Of a DNA stretch of 64,000 bases, positions 23,191 to 31,248 are shown piece by piece. Position 1 is the first letter of the stretch; every line of letters begins with the position of its first letter. Under the pieces are notes generated by a model, which saw only the letters and a list, made by a program, of their open reading frames with translations, did not search any database and was not told where the DNA came from. Both the position numbers and the translations under genes were made by a program. This DNA is from Streptomyces brevispora (GTDB taxonomy: Bacteria > Actinomycetota > Actinomycetes > Streptomycetales > Streptomycetaceae): the NCBI RefSeq assembly GCF_007829885.1, contig NZ_VIWW01000001.1, positions 4,030,001 through 4,094,000 on the forward strand. Direction: 5' to 3'.

Positions 23191-24378
23191 ATGGGTGGTG
23201 ATGATGCGCGGCTGCGGGCCGTGGTTTCGCTTGCGCAGGCGATGGCGGCGGCGCACACCCCGCGGGGGTGCTGGCGAGCGGCCGCGCTGGGGGCGTGCGA
23301 GGCGTTGGGCGGCAGCTTTGCCGCGCTGTCGGTCTGGGAGCGCGGGCGCGGGCGGCTGCGGGTCCTGGTGAACGCGGGCGAGCGGGCCGAGGGGGAGGAG
23401 GAGTTCCCCGACGAGGAGACGTACCCGGTGCATCAGTTCCCGGAGATCACCGAGTTCCTCCATGAGCGGTGGGCCGGGGGCGGTGAGCCGGACGCCTGGG
23501 TGGAGACCGCCGAGGGCCCGCTGGAGCCGGAGCCCGCGGGCGACGGGCGGGGGGCCGGGGCGGCGGGTGCGCACGGTTACGGGCGCGGCTACTGCCATCA
23601 GCGGGTGGCGTCCCTGCGCCGGCGCGGGCGCGGCTGCTGTGTGGTCGCGCCGATCGTGCTGCACGGGCGGGCCTGGGGTGAGCTCTATGTGGCGCGTCCG
23701 GCGGGGGAGCCGGTGTTCGGGCGCCGGGACGCGGACTTCGCGACCGTGCTGGCCGCCGTCGTGGCTGCCGGGATCTCCCAGACGGAGCGCCTGGAGGAGG
23801 TGCGCAAGCTCGCCTTCACCGACCCGCTGACCGGCCTCGCCAACCGCCGGGCCGTCGACATGCGGCTGGACGAGGCGGTGGAGCGGCACCGGGTGGACGG
23901 TTCGGTGGTCAGCCTGGTCGTCTGCGATCTGAACGGGCTGAAGTGGGTCAACGACACCCATGGCCACGCGGTCGGCGACCGTCTGCTGGAACGTTTCGGC
24001 TCGGTGCTGTCCCGGTGTGGCGCGATGCTGCCCGGTGCGCTGTCGGCCCGGCTCGGCGGGGACGAGTTCTGTCTGCTGGCCTTGGGTCCGGGGGCGGACG
24101 AGGTGGTCGAGGTGGCCACCGAGCTCTGCGGGCGGGCGGCCGAGCTGGAGTTCGGCAACGGGGTCGCGTGCGGGATCGCCTCCACCGGCGACCCGATCGG
24201 CCCGGTGGTCTCCGCGCGGCGGCTGTTCCGGCTCGCGGACGCCGCCCAGTATCGGGCGAAGGCGGCCCGGTCACTGAAACCCGTGGTGGCGGGGCGCGAC
24301 GGCGAGGTGCTCCGGCTGGCAGACTCCCCGCCCAAACCCGCCCACGACCGTCGCCGGCTGCGCGGAAACCGTCCCTGA
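23191..24378 (+). CDS. cdgE: GAF-GGDEF diguanylate cyclase, CdgE-like
   Basis: This 395-residue protein makes cyclic di-GMP, which holds Streptomyces in vegetative growth through BldD. The GAF-like sensor domain covers residues about 10-195 with a Gly/Glu-rich insertion near 95-130. The GGDEF domain has TDPLTGLANRR (210-220), metal Asp246 in VVCDLNGLKWVND, and an intact GGDEF at 289-293. There is no RxxD inhibitory site in the usual place before GGDEF, so product inhibition is not expected. The ATG lies 6 nt after TAGGCT, suggesting a leaderless mRNA. Position beside hutH and cya matches CdgE of S. coelicolor as I recall. Confidence 0.88.
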   Translation: MGGDDARLRAVVSLAQAMAAAHTPRGCWRAAALGACEALGGSFAALSVWERGRGRLRVLVNAGERAEGEEEFPDEETYPVHQFPEITEFLHERWAGGGEPDAWVETAEGPLEPEPAGDGRGAGAAGAHGYGRGYCHQRVASLRRRGRGCCVVAPIVLHGRAWGELYVARPAGEPVFGRRDADFATVLAAVVAAGISQTERLEEVRKLAFTDPLTGLANRRAVDMRLDEAVERHRVDGSVVSLVVCDLNGLKWVNDTHGHAVGDRLLERFGSVLSRCGAMLPGALSARLGGDEFCLLALGPGADEVVEVATELCGRAAELEFGNGVACGIASTGDPIGPVVSARRLFRLADAAQYRAKAARSLKPVVAGRDGEVLRLADSPPKPAHDRRRLRGNRP

Positions 24379-24436
24379 GCCGTGCGGTGACCTTCTCTGG
24401 GCCGCGCGGTGACCTTCCCTGAGCCGCGCCGTCCGA
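24375..24436. repeat. 22-bp tandem repeat, 2.8 copies
   Basis: Two full units (CTGAGCCGTGCGGTGACCTT+CT and CTGGGCCGCGCGGTGACCTT+CC) and a partial third follow the cdgE stop codon, the first overlapping its last codons. Their GGTGACC cores are identical. Confidence 0.55.
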
Positions 24437-24465
24437 TCGGTAAGGGGTCAACCGGGCGACCACTA

Positions 24466-24501
24466 GTGACATGAAGAGATTCAATCCGTACGCTTCTGAA
24501 T
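24466..24501 (+). promoter_or_regulatory. hutH promoter for a leaderless mRNA
   Basis: GTGACA (24466-24471), 17 nt, TACGCT (24489-24494), then 7 nt to the ATG, without a Shine-Dalgarno sequence. It is a close match to the HrdB consensus. Confidence 0.6.
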
Positions 24502-26052
24502 ATGGATATGCATACAGTCGTGGTGGGGACGTCCGGTACCACTGCTCAGGACGTCATCGCCGTGGCCCGCGGCAACGCCCGTGTCGAGCTCTCCGCGGCC
24601 GCGGTGGACGCTCTCGCCGCGGCCCGTGAGGTCATCGACGCGCTCGCCGCCAAGCCCGAGCCGGTCTACGGCGTCTCCACCGGCTTCGGGGCACTGGCCA
24701 GCCGCCACATCAGCCCGGAGCTCCGCGCGCAGCTCCAGCGCAACATCGTCCGTTCGCACGCCGCCGGCATGGGCCCGCGGGTCGAGCGCGAGGTCGTCAG
24801 GGCGCTGATGTTCCTCCGGCTGAAGACGGTCGCCTCCGGCCACACCGGCGTGCGGCCCGAGATCGCGCAGACCATGGCCGACGTCCTGAACGCCGGGATC
24901 ACTCCCGTTGTCCACGAGTACGGCTCGCTCGGCTGCTCGGGCGACCTGGCCCCGCTCTCGCACTGCGCGCTGACCCTGATGGGCGAGGGCGACGCGGAGG
25001 GCCCCGACGGCACCGTGCGCCCCGCCGGTGAGCTCCTCGCCGCCCACGGCATCACCCCGGTCGAGCTGCGCGAGAAGGAGGGCCTCGCCCTCCTCAACGG
25101 CACCGACGGCATGCTCGGCATGCTCGTGATGGCCATCGCCGACCTCCAGAACCTCTACACCTCGGCGGACATCACCGCGGCCCTCTCGCTGGAGGCCCTG
25201 CTCGGCACGGACAAGGTCCTCGCCCCCGAGCTGCACGCCATCCGCCCGCACCCCGGCCAGGGCGTCAGCGCCGACAACATGCTGCGGGTGCTCGCCGGAT
25301 CGGGGCTCACCGGTCACCATCAGGACGACGCCCCGCGCGTCCAGGACGCCTACTCCGTGCGGTGCGCACCGCAGGTCAACGGCGCGGGCCGCGACACCCT
25401 CGCCCACGCCCGGCTCGTCGCCGACCGCGAACTGGCCGCCGCCGTGGACAACCCGGTGGTGCTGTCCGACGGCAGGGTCGAGTCCAACGGGAACTTCCAC
25501 GGCGCCCCGGTCGCGTACGTCCTGGACTTCCTGGCGATCGCCGCGGCCGACCTCGGCTCGATCACCGAGCGCCGGACCGACCGGCTGCTGGACAAGAACC
25601 GTTCGCACGGGCTGCCGCCGTTCCTCGCGGACGACGCGGGTGTCGACTCCGGCCTGATGATCGCCCAGTACACCCAGGCCGCCCTGGTCAGCGAGATGAA
25701 GCGGCTCGCCGTCCCGGCGTCGGCGGACTCGATCCCGTCCTCCGCGATGCAGGAGGACCACGTCTCCATGGGCTGGTCGGCCGCGCGCAAGCTCCGTACC
25801 GCCGTCGAGAACCTCGCCCGGATCGTCGCCGTCGAGCTGTACGCGGCGACCCGCGCGATCGAACTGCGTGCCGCGCAGGGGCTGACCCCGGCGCCCGCCT
25901 CACTGGCGGCCGTCGAGGCGCTGCGCGCGGCGGGCGTGGAGGGCCCGGGCCCGGACCGCTTCCTGTCGCCCGACCTGGCCGCCGCGGACGCCTTCGTGCG
26001 CGCGGGCGCGCTGGTCGCGGCGGTGGAACCGGTGACGGGCCGACTCGCCTGA
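24502..26052 (+). CDS. hutH: Histidine ammonia-lyase
   Basis: HutH deaminates L-histidine to trans-urocanate, the first step of histidine use. The 516-residue protein has YGVSTGFGALA (active-site Tyr), the MIO-forming tripeptide within GSLGCSGDLAPLSH at residues 145-147, QDAYSVRCAPQV, FHGAPVAY and QEDHVSMGW. The MIO tripeptide is Cys-Ser-Gly instead of the usual Ala-Ser-Gly; the Cys variant is known from streptomycete HAL. It is a single gene without other hut genes nearby. Its promoter suggests leaderless translation and its terminator is a perfect hairpin. Confidence 0.95.
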   Translation: MDMHTVVVGTSGTTAQDVIAVARGNARVELSAAAVDALAAAREVIDALAAKPEPVYGVSTGFGALASRHISPELRAQLQRNIVRSHAAGMGPRVEREVVRALMFLRLKTVASGHTGVRPEIAQTMADVLNAGITPVVHEYGSLGCSGDLAPLSHCALTLMGEGDAEGPDGTVRPAGELLAAHGITPVELREKEGLALLNGTDGMLGMLVMAIADLQNLYTSADITAALSLEALLGTDKVLAPELHAIRPHPGQGVSADNMLRVLAGSGLTGHHQDDAPRVQDAYSVRCAPQVNGAGRDTLAHARLVADRELAAAVDNPVVLSDGRVESNGNFHGAPVAYVLDFLAIAAADLGSITERRTDRLLDKNRSHGLPPFLADDAGVDSGLMIAQYTQAALVSEMKRLAVPASADSIPSSAMQEDHVSMGWSAARKLRTAVENLARIVAVELYAATRAIELRAAQGLTPAPASLAAVEALRAAGVEGPGPDRFLSPDLAAADAFVRAGALVAAVEPVTGRLA

Positions 26053-26154
26053 CCAGGGCCCTGGTTCGGCGACGTACGCGCGCGATGACGTAGGCGCTCA
26101 GACGCTCAGTGGCGTACGCGTTCGGTGAGGGTGTGCGAGTTCAGTGACGTACGG

Positions 26155-26190
26155 GGAAGCGGTCACCGGGCGGACCCGGTGACCGCTTCC
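26155..26190. terminator. Bidirectional perfect 16-bp hairpin
   Basis: GGAAGCGGTCACCGGG and its exact complement flank CGGA. The hairpin lies 3 bp from the stop codon of the convergent sortase-substrate gene and about 100 bp after hutH. Confidence 0.85.
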
Positions 26191-26193
26191 TCG

Positions 26194-26490
26194 TCACGGT
26201 CGGTGCGTCGGCAGCGGGCCGGTGCGGTGGGCGGAGTGGACGACGAAGCCCGCACCGATGCCCAGGAACGCCATGCCCCCGATCAGGTACGGGGTCGTGT
26301 CGATCCCGGTCCCGGTGTCGGCGAGCGTCGCGCCGTCCGTGCCGGTTCCGGTGAGGGCGGAAGTCCGCCCCGGTGTGCCCTGGGTGGTGCCCGTGTTACC
26401 GGTCGCGTTGGCCGTTGGGACGAACCAGAGGGCGCACAGCAGCGTTCCCGCAGCGGTGGCGGTCAGGAGCGGGCGGCGGGTGATGGCCAC
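26194..26490 (-). CDS. LAxTG cell-wall-anchored small protein (sortase E substrate)
   Basis: This 98-residue protein has a signal peptide (MAITRRPLLTATAAGTLLCA, cleavage near ANA-TG at residue 30) and a short Thr/Gly-rich mature region of about 25 residues. It ends in a sorting signal: LADTG at about residues 56-60, a hydrophobic segment (YLIGGMAFLGIGAGFVV) and a basic tail (HSAHRTGPLPTHRP). Streptomyces class E sortases cleave LAxTG, so covalent attachment to peptidoglycan is expected. The mature domain is too short for a known fold; it may be a surface spacer or small structural peptide. The GTG start follows AAGGGGG. Confidence 0.82.
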   Translation of the reverse strand: MAITRRPLLTATAAGTLLCALWFVPTANATGNTGTTQGTPGRTSALTGTGTDGATLADTGTGIDTTPYLIGGMAFLGIGAGFVVHSAHRTGPLPTHRP

Positions 26491-26597
26491 AGAATCTATC
26501 CCCCTTGTGACAGCCGTGAGTTAGGCCTGGGACCGATGCTAGTGAAAGCAGCGGGTCGCAGGAAAGCCGCAGCGGCCGGGAGCTTACGCTCCGGCAC

Positions 26598-27011
26598 ATG
26601 AGCACTTCTGAGACATCACGTTATGTTCGACTTCGCGTGGAAATGGTGTTGGAGATCACGGACGCCGAGGCCCTGAGCGGGACCGCTCTGGAGAGCCTCG
26701 CGGCCGAGTACGGGGAGCCAGGCGGCGATTCCGCCGAGGAGCGCACGCATGCCGAGAACGCGGTCAGGGAAGACGGTGCGGAGGCCCTCGCCTCGCTGAT
26801 CGACCCGTTCGACCTGGTGAGCGAGGTGCCCGGGGTCGAGCTGACCCAGGCCTCCTGGACCAGCGAGAGCATCGCCTACGACCCGCAGGACCCGGACGGA
26901 TGGGACCTCGACGACGGCGATGACGAGGACGACGGCGACGAGCACGGTGCCGGCGTCCCGCACAATGGGGAGGAGAACGACGACGACGGCAGTGCGGAGC
27001 GGCGGGCGTAA
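26598..27011 (+). CDS. Conserved hypothetical protein with acidic tail
   Basis: This 137-residue cytoplasmic protein begins MSTSETSRYVRLRVEMVLEITDAEALSGTALESLAAEYGE and has a compact first 95 residues with mixed alpha/beta character. About 40 residues extremely rich in Asp/Glu/Gly follow (including DDGDDEDDGDEHG). No catalytic motif or domain is recognised. The acidic tail could mimic nucleic acid or bind basic partners, but this is only a guess. It stands alone, with a perfect hairpin terminator right after its stop. Confidence 0.75.
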   Translation: MSTSETSRYVRLRVEMVLEITDAEALSGTALESLAAEYGEPGGDSAEERTHAENAVREDGAEALASLIDPFDLVSEVPGVELTQASWTSESIAYDPQDPDGWDLDDGDDEDDGDEHGAGVPHNGEENDDDGSAERRA

Positions 27012-27025
27012 CAGGTGGAGGATCA

Positions 27026-27060
27026 CCGGCCCCGGCCCGCTCGCAGCGGGCCGGGGCCGG
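27026..27060 (+). terminator. Perfect 16-bp hairpin terminator
   Basis: CCGGCCCCGGCCCGCT pairs exactly with its complement across a 3-nt loop, 14 nt after the preceding stop codon. Confidence 0.8.
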
Positions 27061-27310
27061 TGTGCGTGACAGCCGGCGGACCGGGTCGTGCAACAGCCGC
27101 ACAACCGGGTCGGACACCGACGGCACCCATGTGGTGGACCACGGGAACCACCGCTGTTTCCACCGCGTCGATGAGTGGTGTTCCCCACATCTCCCGCAGA
27201 TGTGGAACTGGCAGCCCTTTCAGAGGGTTCTTGGAGCATTGACGGGGTATCGCCGGTCGACGGCCGGGCTCGGGGTTTTGGGGATTTCGGCAACGATGGA
27301 GAAGCGTGTG

Positions 27311-28564
27311 ATGACGGACAGCAAGCGGCGCAAGGGTCTTATGGCCGCGTCCGCACTGCTCGGCGGCGTGCTGGTGCTTTCGGCCTGCAGCGACGGCGGC
27401 GACAAGGGCGGTTCCAGCCCCGACAGCTCGAAGACGTCACAGGCTGCCGAGGTCGACAAAGCGGCGGCCGAGGAAACCTCGGAAGCCCAGATAGCGATCG
27501 CGCCGAAGAACGGTGCGACCAACGCGAGCATCAACAACGACGCGAAGGTCTCCGTCGCCAAGGGCAAGCTGACGGACGTCACGATGACCACGACGGCCGG
27601 TGCCGCGGTCAAGGGCACCCTCGCGGCCGACGGCACCAGTTGGACGCCGGACGCCCAGCTGGAGCGCTCGACCACGTACAAGATCAGCGCCACGGCGAAG
27701 GACTCGAAGGGCCGCGAGGCGCACGAGAACAGCTCCTTCACCACCGTGTCGCCTGCCAACAGCTTCATCGGGAACTTCACCCCCGAGGACGGCTCCACCG
27801 TCGGCGTCGGCATGCCCGTCTCGATCAACTTCAACAAGGCGATCACGGACAAGAAGGCAGTCCAGGACGGCATCACGGTCACGTCCAGCAGCGGCCAGCA
27901 GGTCGTCGGCCACTGGTTCAACGCGCAGCGTCTGGACCTGCGCCCCGAGAACTACTGGCAGGGCGGCTCCACCGTCACGCTGAAGCTGGCGCTGGACGGC
28001 GTCGAGGGCGCGGACGGCGTCTTCGGTGTGCAGCAGAAGACGGTCACCTTCAAGGTCGGCCGCAACCAGGTCTCGACCGTGGACGCCAAGACGCACATGA
28101 TGACCGTCACCCAGAACGGGAAGACGATCAAGACCATCCCGATCTCCGCCGGTTCCTCGGACAACCCGACGTACAACGGCCAGATGGTGATCTCCGAGAA
28201 GTTCAAGGAGACCCGGATGGACGGTGCGACGGTCGGCTTCACCGACGACGACGGCAAGGGCGAGTACGACATCAAGGACGTGCCGCACGCCATGCGGCTG
28301 TCCACGTCGGGCACCTTCATCCACGGCAACTACTGGGGTGCCAAGTCGATCTTCGGCAGCGCCAACACCAGCCACGGCTGTGTCGGTCTCTCCGACACGA
28401 AGGGTGCGGGTGACGCCGGTCAGCCCGGCGCCTGGTTCTACAACAACTCCATCGTCGGTGACGTGGTCATCATCAAGAACTCCCCGGACAAGACCATCCA
28501 GCCCGACAACGGACTCAACGGCTGGAACATGAGCTGGGCCCAGTGGCAGGCCCCCGCGGCCTGA
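27311..28564 (+). CDS. L,D-transpeptidase lipoprotein (YkuD, Ig-like domains)
   Basis: This cell-wall cross-linking enzyme forms 3-3 peptide bridges outside the membrane. It has a lipoprotein signal with lipobox LSAC near residue 30, then two Ig-like domains (about residues 60-165 and 165-255). The YkuD catalytic domain follows, with the HGN motif (GTFIHGNYW) and catalytic Cys in SHGCVGLSD. The C-terminal NGWNMSWAQWQA cap is typical of the LdtMt2-like class. The 417-residue form starting at ATG 27311 was chosen because GGAG lies 9 nt upstream; a GTG one codon earlier and an ATG at 27296 are alternatives. Confidence 0.92.
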   Translation: MTDSKRRKGLMAASALLGGVLVLSACSDGGDKGGSSPDSSKTSQAAEVDKAAAEETSEAQIAIAPKNGATNASINNDAKVSVAKGKLTDVTMTTTAGAAVKGTLAADGTSWTPDAQLERSTTYKISATAKDSKGREAHENSSFTTVSPANSFIGNFTPEDGSTVGVGMPVSINFNKAITDKKAVQDGITVTSSSGQQVVGHWFNAQRLDLRPENYWQGGSTVTLKLALDGVEGADGVFGVQQKTVTFKVGRNQVSTVDAKTHMMTVTQNGKTIKTIPISAGSSDNPTYNGQMVISEKFKETRMDGATVGFTDDDGKGEYDIKDVPHAMRLSTSGTFIHGNYWGAKSIFGSANTSHGCVGLSDTKGAGDAGQPGAWFYNNSIVGDVVIIKNSPDKTIQPDNGLNGWNMSWAQWQAPAA

Positions 28565-28615
28565 CCCGACGTCCTCCTCGCCCCGGCAGGACCTCGATCG
28601 GCCCCAAGTCCCTTA

Positions 28616-28666
28616 CCGCAGGCGGCGGCACCGGATCCGCACGGATCCCGGTGCCGCCGCCTGCGG
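28616..28666 (+). terminator. Long hairpin terminator after the L,D-transpeptidase gene
   Basis: The arms at 28616-28639 and 28642-28666 (CCGCAGGCGGCGGCACCGG... and complement) pair over about 24 bp with one bulge and a 2-nt loop. Confidence 0.75.
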
Positions 28667-28740
28667 CGTTCCCGGGCGTTCTCATCCGGATCTCATGGTG
28701 GCCTTAACCCACCATCACAACCGGTTCATAACCTCGCGCC

Positions 28741-30201
28741 ATGTTCTTCACCTACCTCCGGCGCGAGCTGCGCCGCCGCAGAAAGGCGGCGCTCGTCGTC
28801 GCCTCGGGCCTCGGCCTCGGCATCGCGCTGGTCATCATCGTCAGCTCGGTCTCCTCGGGCATGAGCAAGGCCCAGGACAAGGTCCTGGAATCGCTGTACG
28901 GCCTCGGCACCGACATGACCGTCACCAAGGCCGCCGCGGCTCCGGGCTCCGGCACGGAGCGGCCCAGGTTCGAGTTCGACGCCAAGGACAGCGGTGACGA
29001 CTCGACCCAGAGCACGGACCGGGTCATGGTCCAGGGCTTCCAGACACTGGCCGCCACCACCGTCGCCGAGGTGGACCAGCAGGACGGCGTCGCCGACGCC
29101 GTCGGCGGACTGAGCGTGACCGTGATGAAGGTGGACGGCCAGTTCAAGCGCGGTGAGTTCAAGCAGCAGGGCGGCACGGCCGAGAGCGGCCGCGGCGGCC
29201 CCGGAGGCAGCGGCGTGCCGCAGGGCGAGGTCAAGGGCGGCGGCGCCTCCTTCGACGTCAACTCCTACACGGTCTACGGCACCGACGTCACCAAGCAGGA
29301 CCTGGGCCCGCTGACCTCGTCGAAGATCACCGCGGGACGGACGTTCAGGACCACCGAGACCAACGGCAAGGTGGCCGTCGTCGACGCCGCGTACGCCAAG
29401 GAGAAGAAGCTCACCGTCGGCAAGACGGTGACCGTCCACGGCACCGAGTTCACGATCGTCGGCGTCTCGACGGCCGACAGCGGCGACGCCGCCGCCAACC
29501 TCTACATCCCGCTCCAGCGGGCGCAGACCCTCGCCGACGCGAAGAACAAGGTCACCACGGTCTATGTGAAGGCCGCGGACTCGCAGCAGATCGACAGCGT
29601 CAAGTCCACGATCCAGAAGAACATCCCGGGCACCACCGTCACCACCTCCGCCGACCTCGCCGACACCGTCTCCGGCTCCCTGTCCACCGCGTCCGACCTG
29701 GCCTCCAGCGTCGGCAAGTGGCTCTCCGTCGCCGTGCTGATCGCCGCCTTCCTGGTGGCCGGCCTGCTCACCTCGTCCGCGGTCAGCCGCCGGGTCCGGG
29801 AGTTCGGCACCCTCAAGGCGCTCGGCTGGAAGAGCGGCCGGGTCACCCGCCAGGTCGTCGGCGAGGCCCTCGTCAACGGACTGATGGGCGGCGTCCTCGG
29901 CATCGCGGTCGGGCTCGGCGGCGCGTACGTCGTCACCGCGATCAGCCCCACCCTCACCGCTCAACTCGGCTCCTCGGGCGGTCCGTCGGGCGGCGGAATG
30001 CGCGGCGGCATGATGGGCGGCGGCCCCGGCAGGCAGAGCGCCTCCAAGGCCCTCGACATCGCGCTGACCGCGCCCGTCTCCCTCTCGATCATCCTGATCG
30101 CCGTCGGCCTGGCCGTGGCGGGCGGGCTGATCGCGGGCGCCTTCGGTGGCTGGCGCGCATCCCGGCTGCGCCCCGCGGACGCCCTGCGCCGCGTCGAGTA
30201 A
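28741..30201 (+). CDS. MacB/FtsX-family ABC transporter permease
   Basis: This 486-residue permease has one N-terminal transmembrane helix (about residues 18-40), a large extracytoplasmic MacB-like domain (about 45-320, low complexity with Gly/Ser inserts), and three C-terminal helices (about 330-355, 380-405, 445-470). LKALGWKSGRVTRQVVGEALVNG in the cytoplasmic loop is the coupling region for the ATPase, and the protein ends GGWRASRLRPADALRRVE as is typical of FtsX permeases. Such mechanotransmission systems export peptides or act on the envelope. TAACCT ends 6 nt before the ATG, so the mRNA may be leaderless. The ATPase gene follows after 115 bp. Confidence 0.9.
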   Translation: MFFTYLRRELRRRRKAALVVASGLGLGIALVIIVSSVSSGMSKAQDKVLESLYGLGTDMTVTKAAAAPGSGTERPRFEFDAKDSGDDSTQSTDRVMVQGFQTLAATTVAEVDQQDGVADAVGGLSVTVMKVDGQFKRGEFKQQGGTAESGRGGPGGSGVPQGEVKGGGASFDVNSYTVYGTDVTKQDLGPLTSSKITAGRTFRTTETNGKVAVVDAAYAKEKKLTVGKTVTVHGTEFTIVGVSTADSGDAAANLYIPLQRAQTLADAKNKVTTVYVKAADSQQIDSVKSTIQKNIPGTTVTTSADLADTVSGSLSTASDLASSVGKWLSVAVLIAAFLVAGLLTSSAVSRRVREFGTLKALGWKSGRVTRQVVGEALVNGLMGGVLGIAVGLGGAYVVTAISPTLTAQLGSSGGPSGGGMRGGMMGGGPGRQSASKALDIALTAPVSLSIILIAVGLAVAGGLIAGAFGGWRASRLRPADALRRVE

Positions 30202-30316
30202 CCCGTTGCGGGACACCCGGCGCCCGGGTGCCCCGGCCCCCGTCCCCCTCCGTGATCCCGGGATCCGCTCACCCCTTCACCGGTCCTCGCGATCACCGTC
30301 CAGCAGGAGTTGACCC

Positions 30317-31000
30317 ATGTACACGCTTCAAGGCGTCACCAAGCGCTACACGCGCGGCAAGTCCACCGTTCACGCACTCGCCGGCGTCGATCTGACCATC
30401 GAGGACGGCGGCCGGCTCGTCATCCAGGGCCCCACCGGCGGCGGCAAGTCCACCCTGCTCCAGATGCTCGGCGGCCTGGACCGCCCCACGGCCGGCAGCG
30501 TCGAACTCGACGGGGTCGACCTCGCGAAGCTCAGCGAGGCCAAGCTCACCAAGGTGCGCGCGAAGAACATCGGGTTCGTCTTCCAGAGCTTCAACCTCAT
30601 CCCGACGCTCACCGCCCAGGAGAACGTCGAGACGGCCCTCGTACCCCTCGGCGGCAAGGCGTCCGAGCGGCGCAGACGGGCGGCCGAGGCGCTCGACTCG
30701 GTCGGTCTCGGCGAGCGGCTCGGGCATCTCCCCGGCGAGATGTCCGGCGGCCAGCAGCAGCGGGTGGCGATAGCCAGGGCGCTGGTCAAGCAGCCCAAGG
30801 TGCTGCTCGCCGACGAACCGACCGGCAACCTCGACGAGTCCATGCGCGACGAGATCATGGAGGTGCTGGAGACCATGTGGAAGGAGCACGGGCTCACCTT
30901 CGTCATGGTCACCCACGACAGCGCGATCGCCCGCAGGGCCCCGCGGCTGGCGACCATCCGCAAGGGCAAGGTCACCATCACGGAGAACGCGGCGGCCTGA
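30317..31000 (+). CDS. ABC transporter ATP-binding protein (MacB/LolD type)
   Basis: The 227-residue ATPase partners with the FtsX-type permease just upstream. Walker A is GPTGGGKST (about residues 37-45), the Q-loop is in VFQSFNLIPTLT, the signature is MSGGQQQRVAIARAL, Walker B is VLLADEPTGNLDE, and the H-loop is MVTHDS. A good Shine-Dalgarno sequence (CAGGAG) precedes the ATG. The order permease-ATPase is the reverse of that in many MacB operons. No periplasmic adaptor gene is nearby, as expected for a Gram-positive system. Confidence 0.93.
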   Translation: MYTLQGVTKRYTRGKSTVHALAGVDLTIEDGGRLVIQGPTGGGKSTLLQMLGGLDRPTAGSVELDGVDLAKLSEAKLTKVRAKNIGFVFQSFNLIPTLTAQENVETALVPLGGKASERRRRAAEALDSVGLGERLGHLPGEMSGGQQQRVAIARALVKQPKVLLADEPTGNLDESMRDEIMEVLETMWKEHGLTFVMVTHDSAIARRAPRLATIRKGKVTITENAAA

Positions 31001-31147
31001 ACGGGTCGCGCACGTATCGCCGCCACCGTCGCTGGTACCTCTACCGCTACCGTTCCGCCACTGTCGCCGCTACCGCCGTCCGCGGGCCCGCACCAGGGTT
31101 CGCGGGCGGCGTCGCGGGTTCCCCCGCCGCCCGGCCCGCTCACGCCC

Positions 31148-31231
31148 GCGCCCCGGTCGAGGCCGCGCCCCGGTCGAGGCCGCGCCCCGGTCGAGGTCAG
31201 GCCCCGGTCGAGGTCAGGCCCCGGTTCGAGG
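31148..31231. repeat. 17-bp tandem repeat, five copies
   Basis: Units GCGCCCCGGTCGAGGCC (31148 and 31165), GCGCCCCGGTCGAGGTC (31182), AGGCCCCGGTCGAGGTC (31199) and a fifth degenerate unit (from 31216) follow head to tail. They fill the gap between two convergent genes. Confidence 0.75.
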
Positions 31232-31248
31232 GCCGCTCAGGCCGTGGC

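Noticed and set aside
26071..26095. GACGTACGCGCGCGATGACG after hutH, similar to the deo palindrome
   Set aside because: It lacks the CTAC/GTAG arms, so it is not a third copy of the operator.
28696..28740. PhoP or AfsQ1 direct-repeat box upstream of the FtsX permease gene
   Set aside because: GTTCA-like pieces are present but the 11-bp direct-repeat spacing is not, so no site is claimed.
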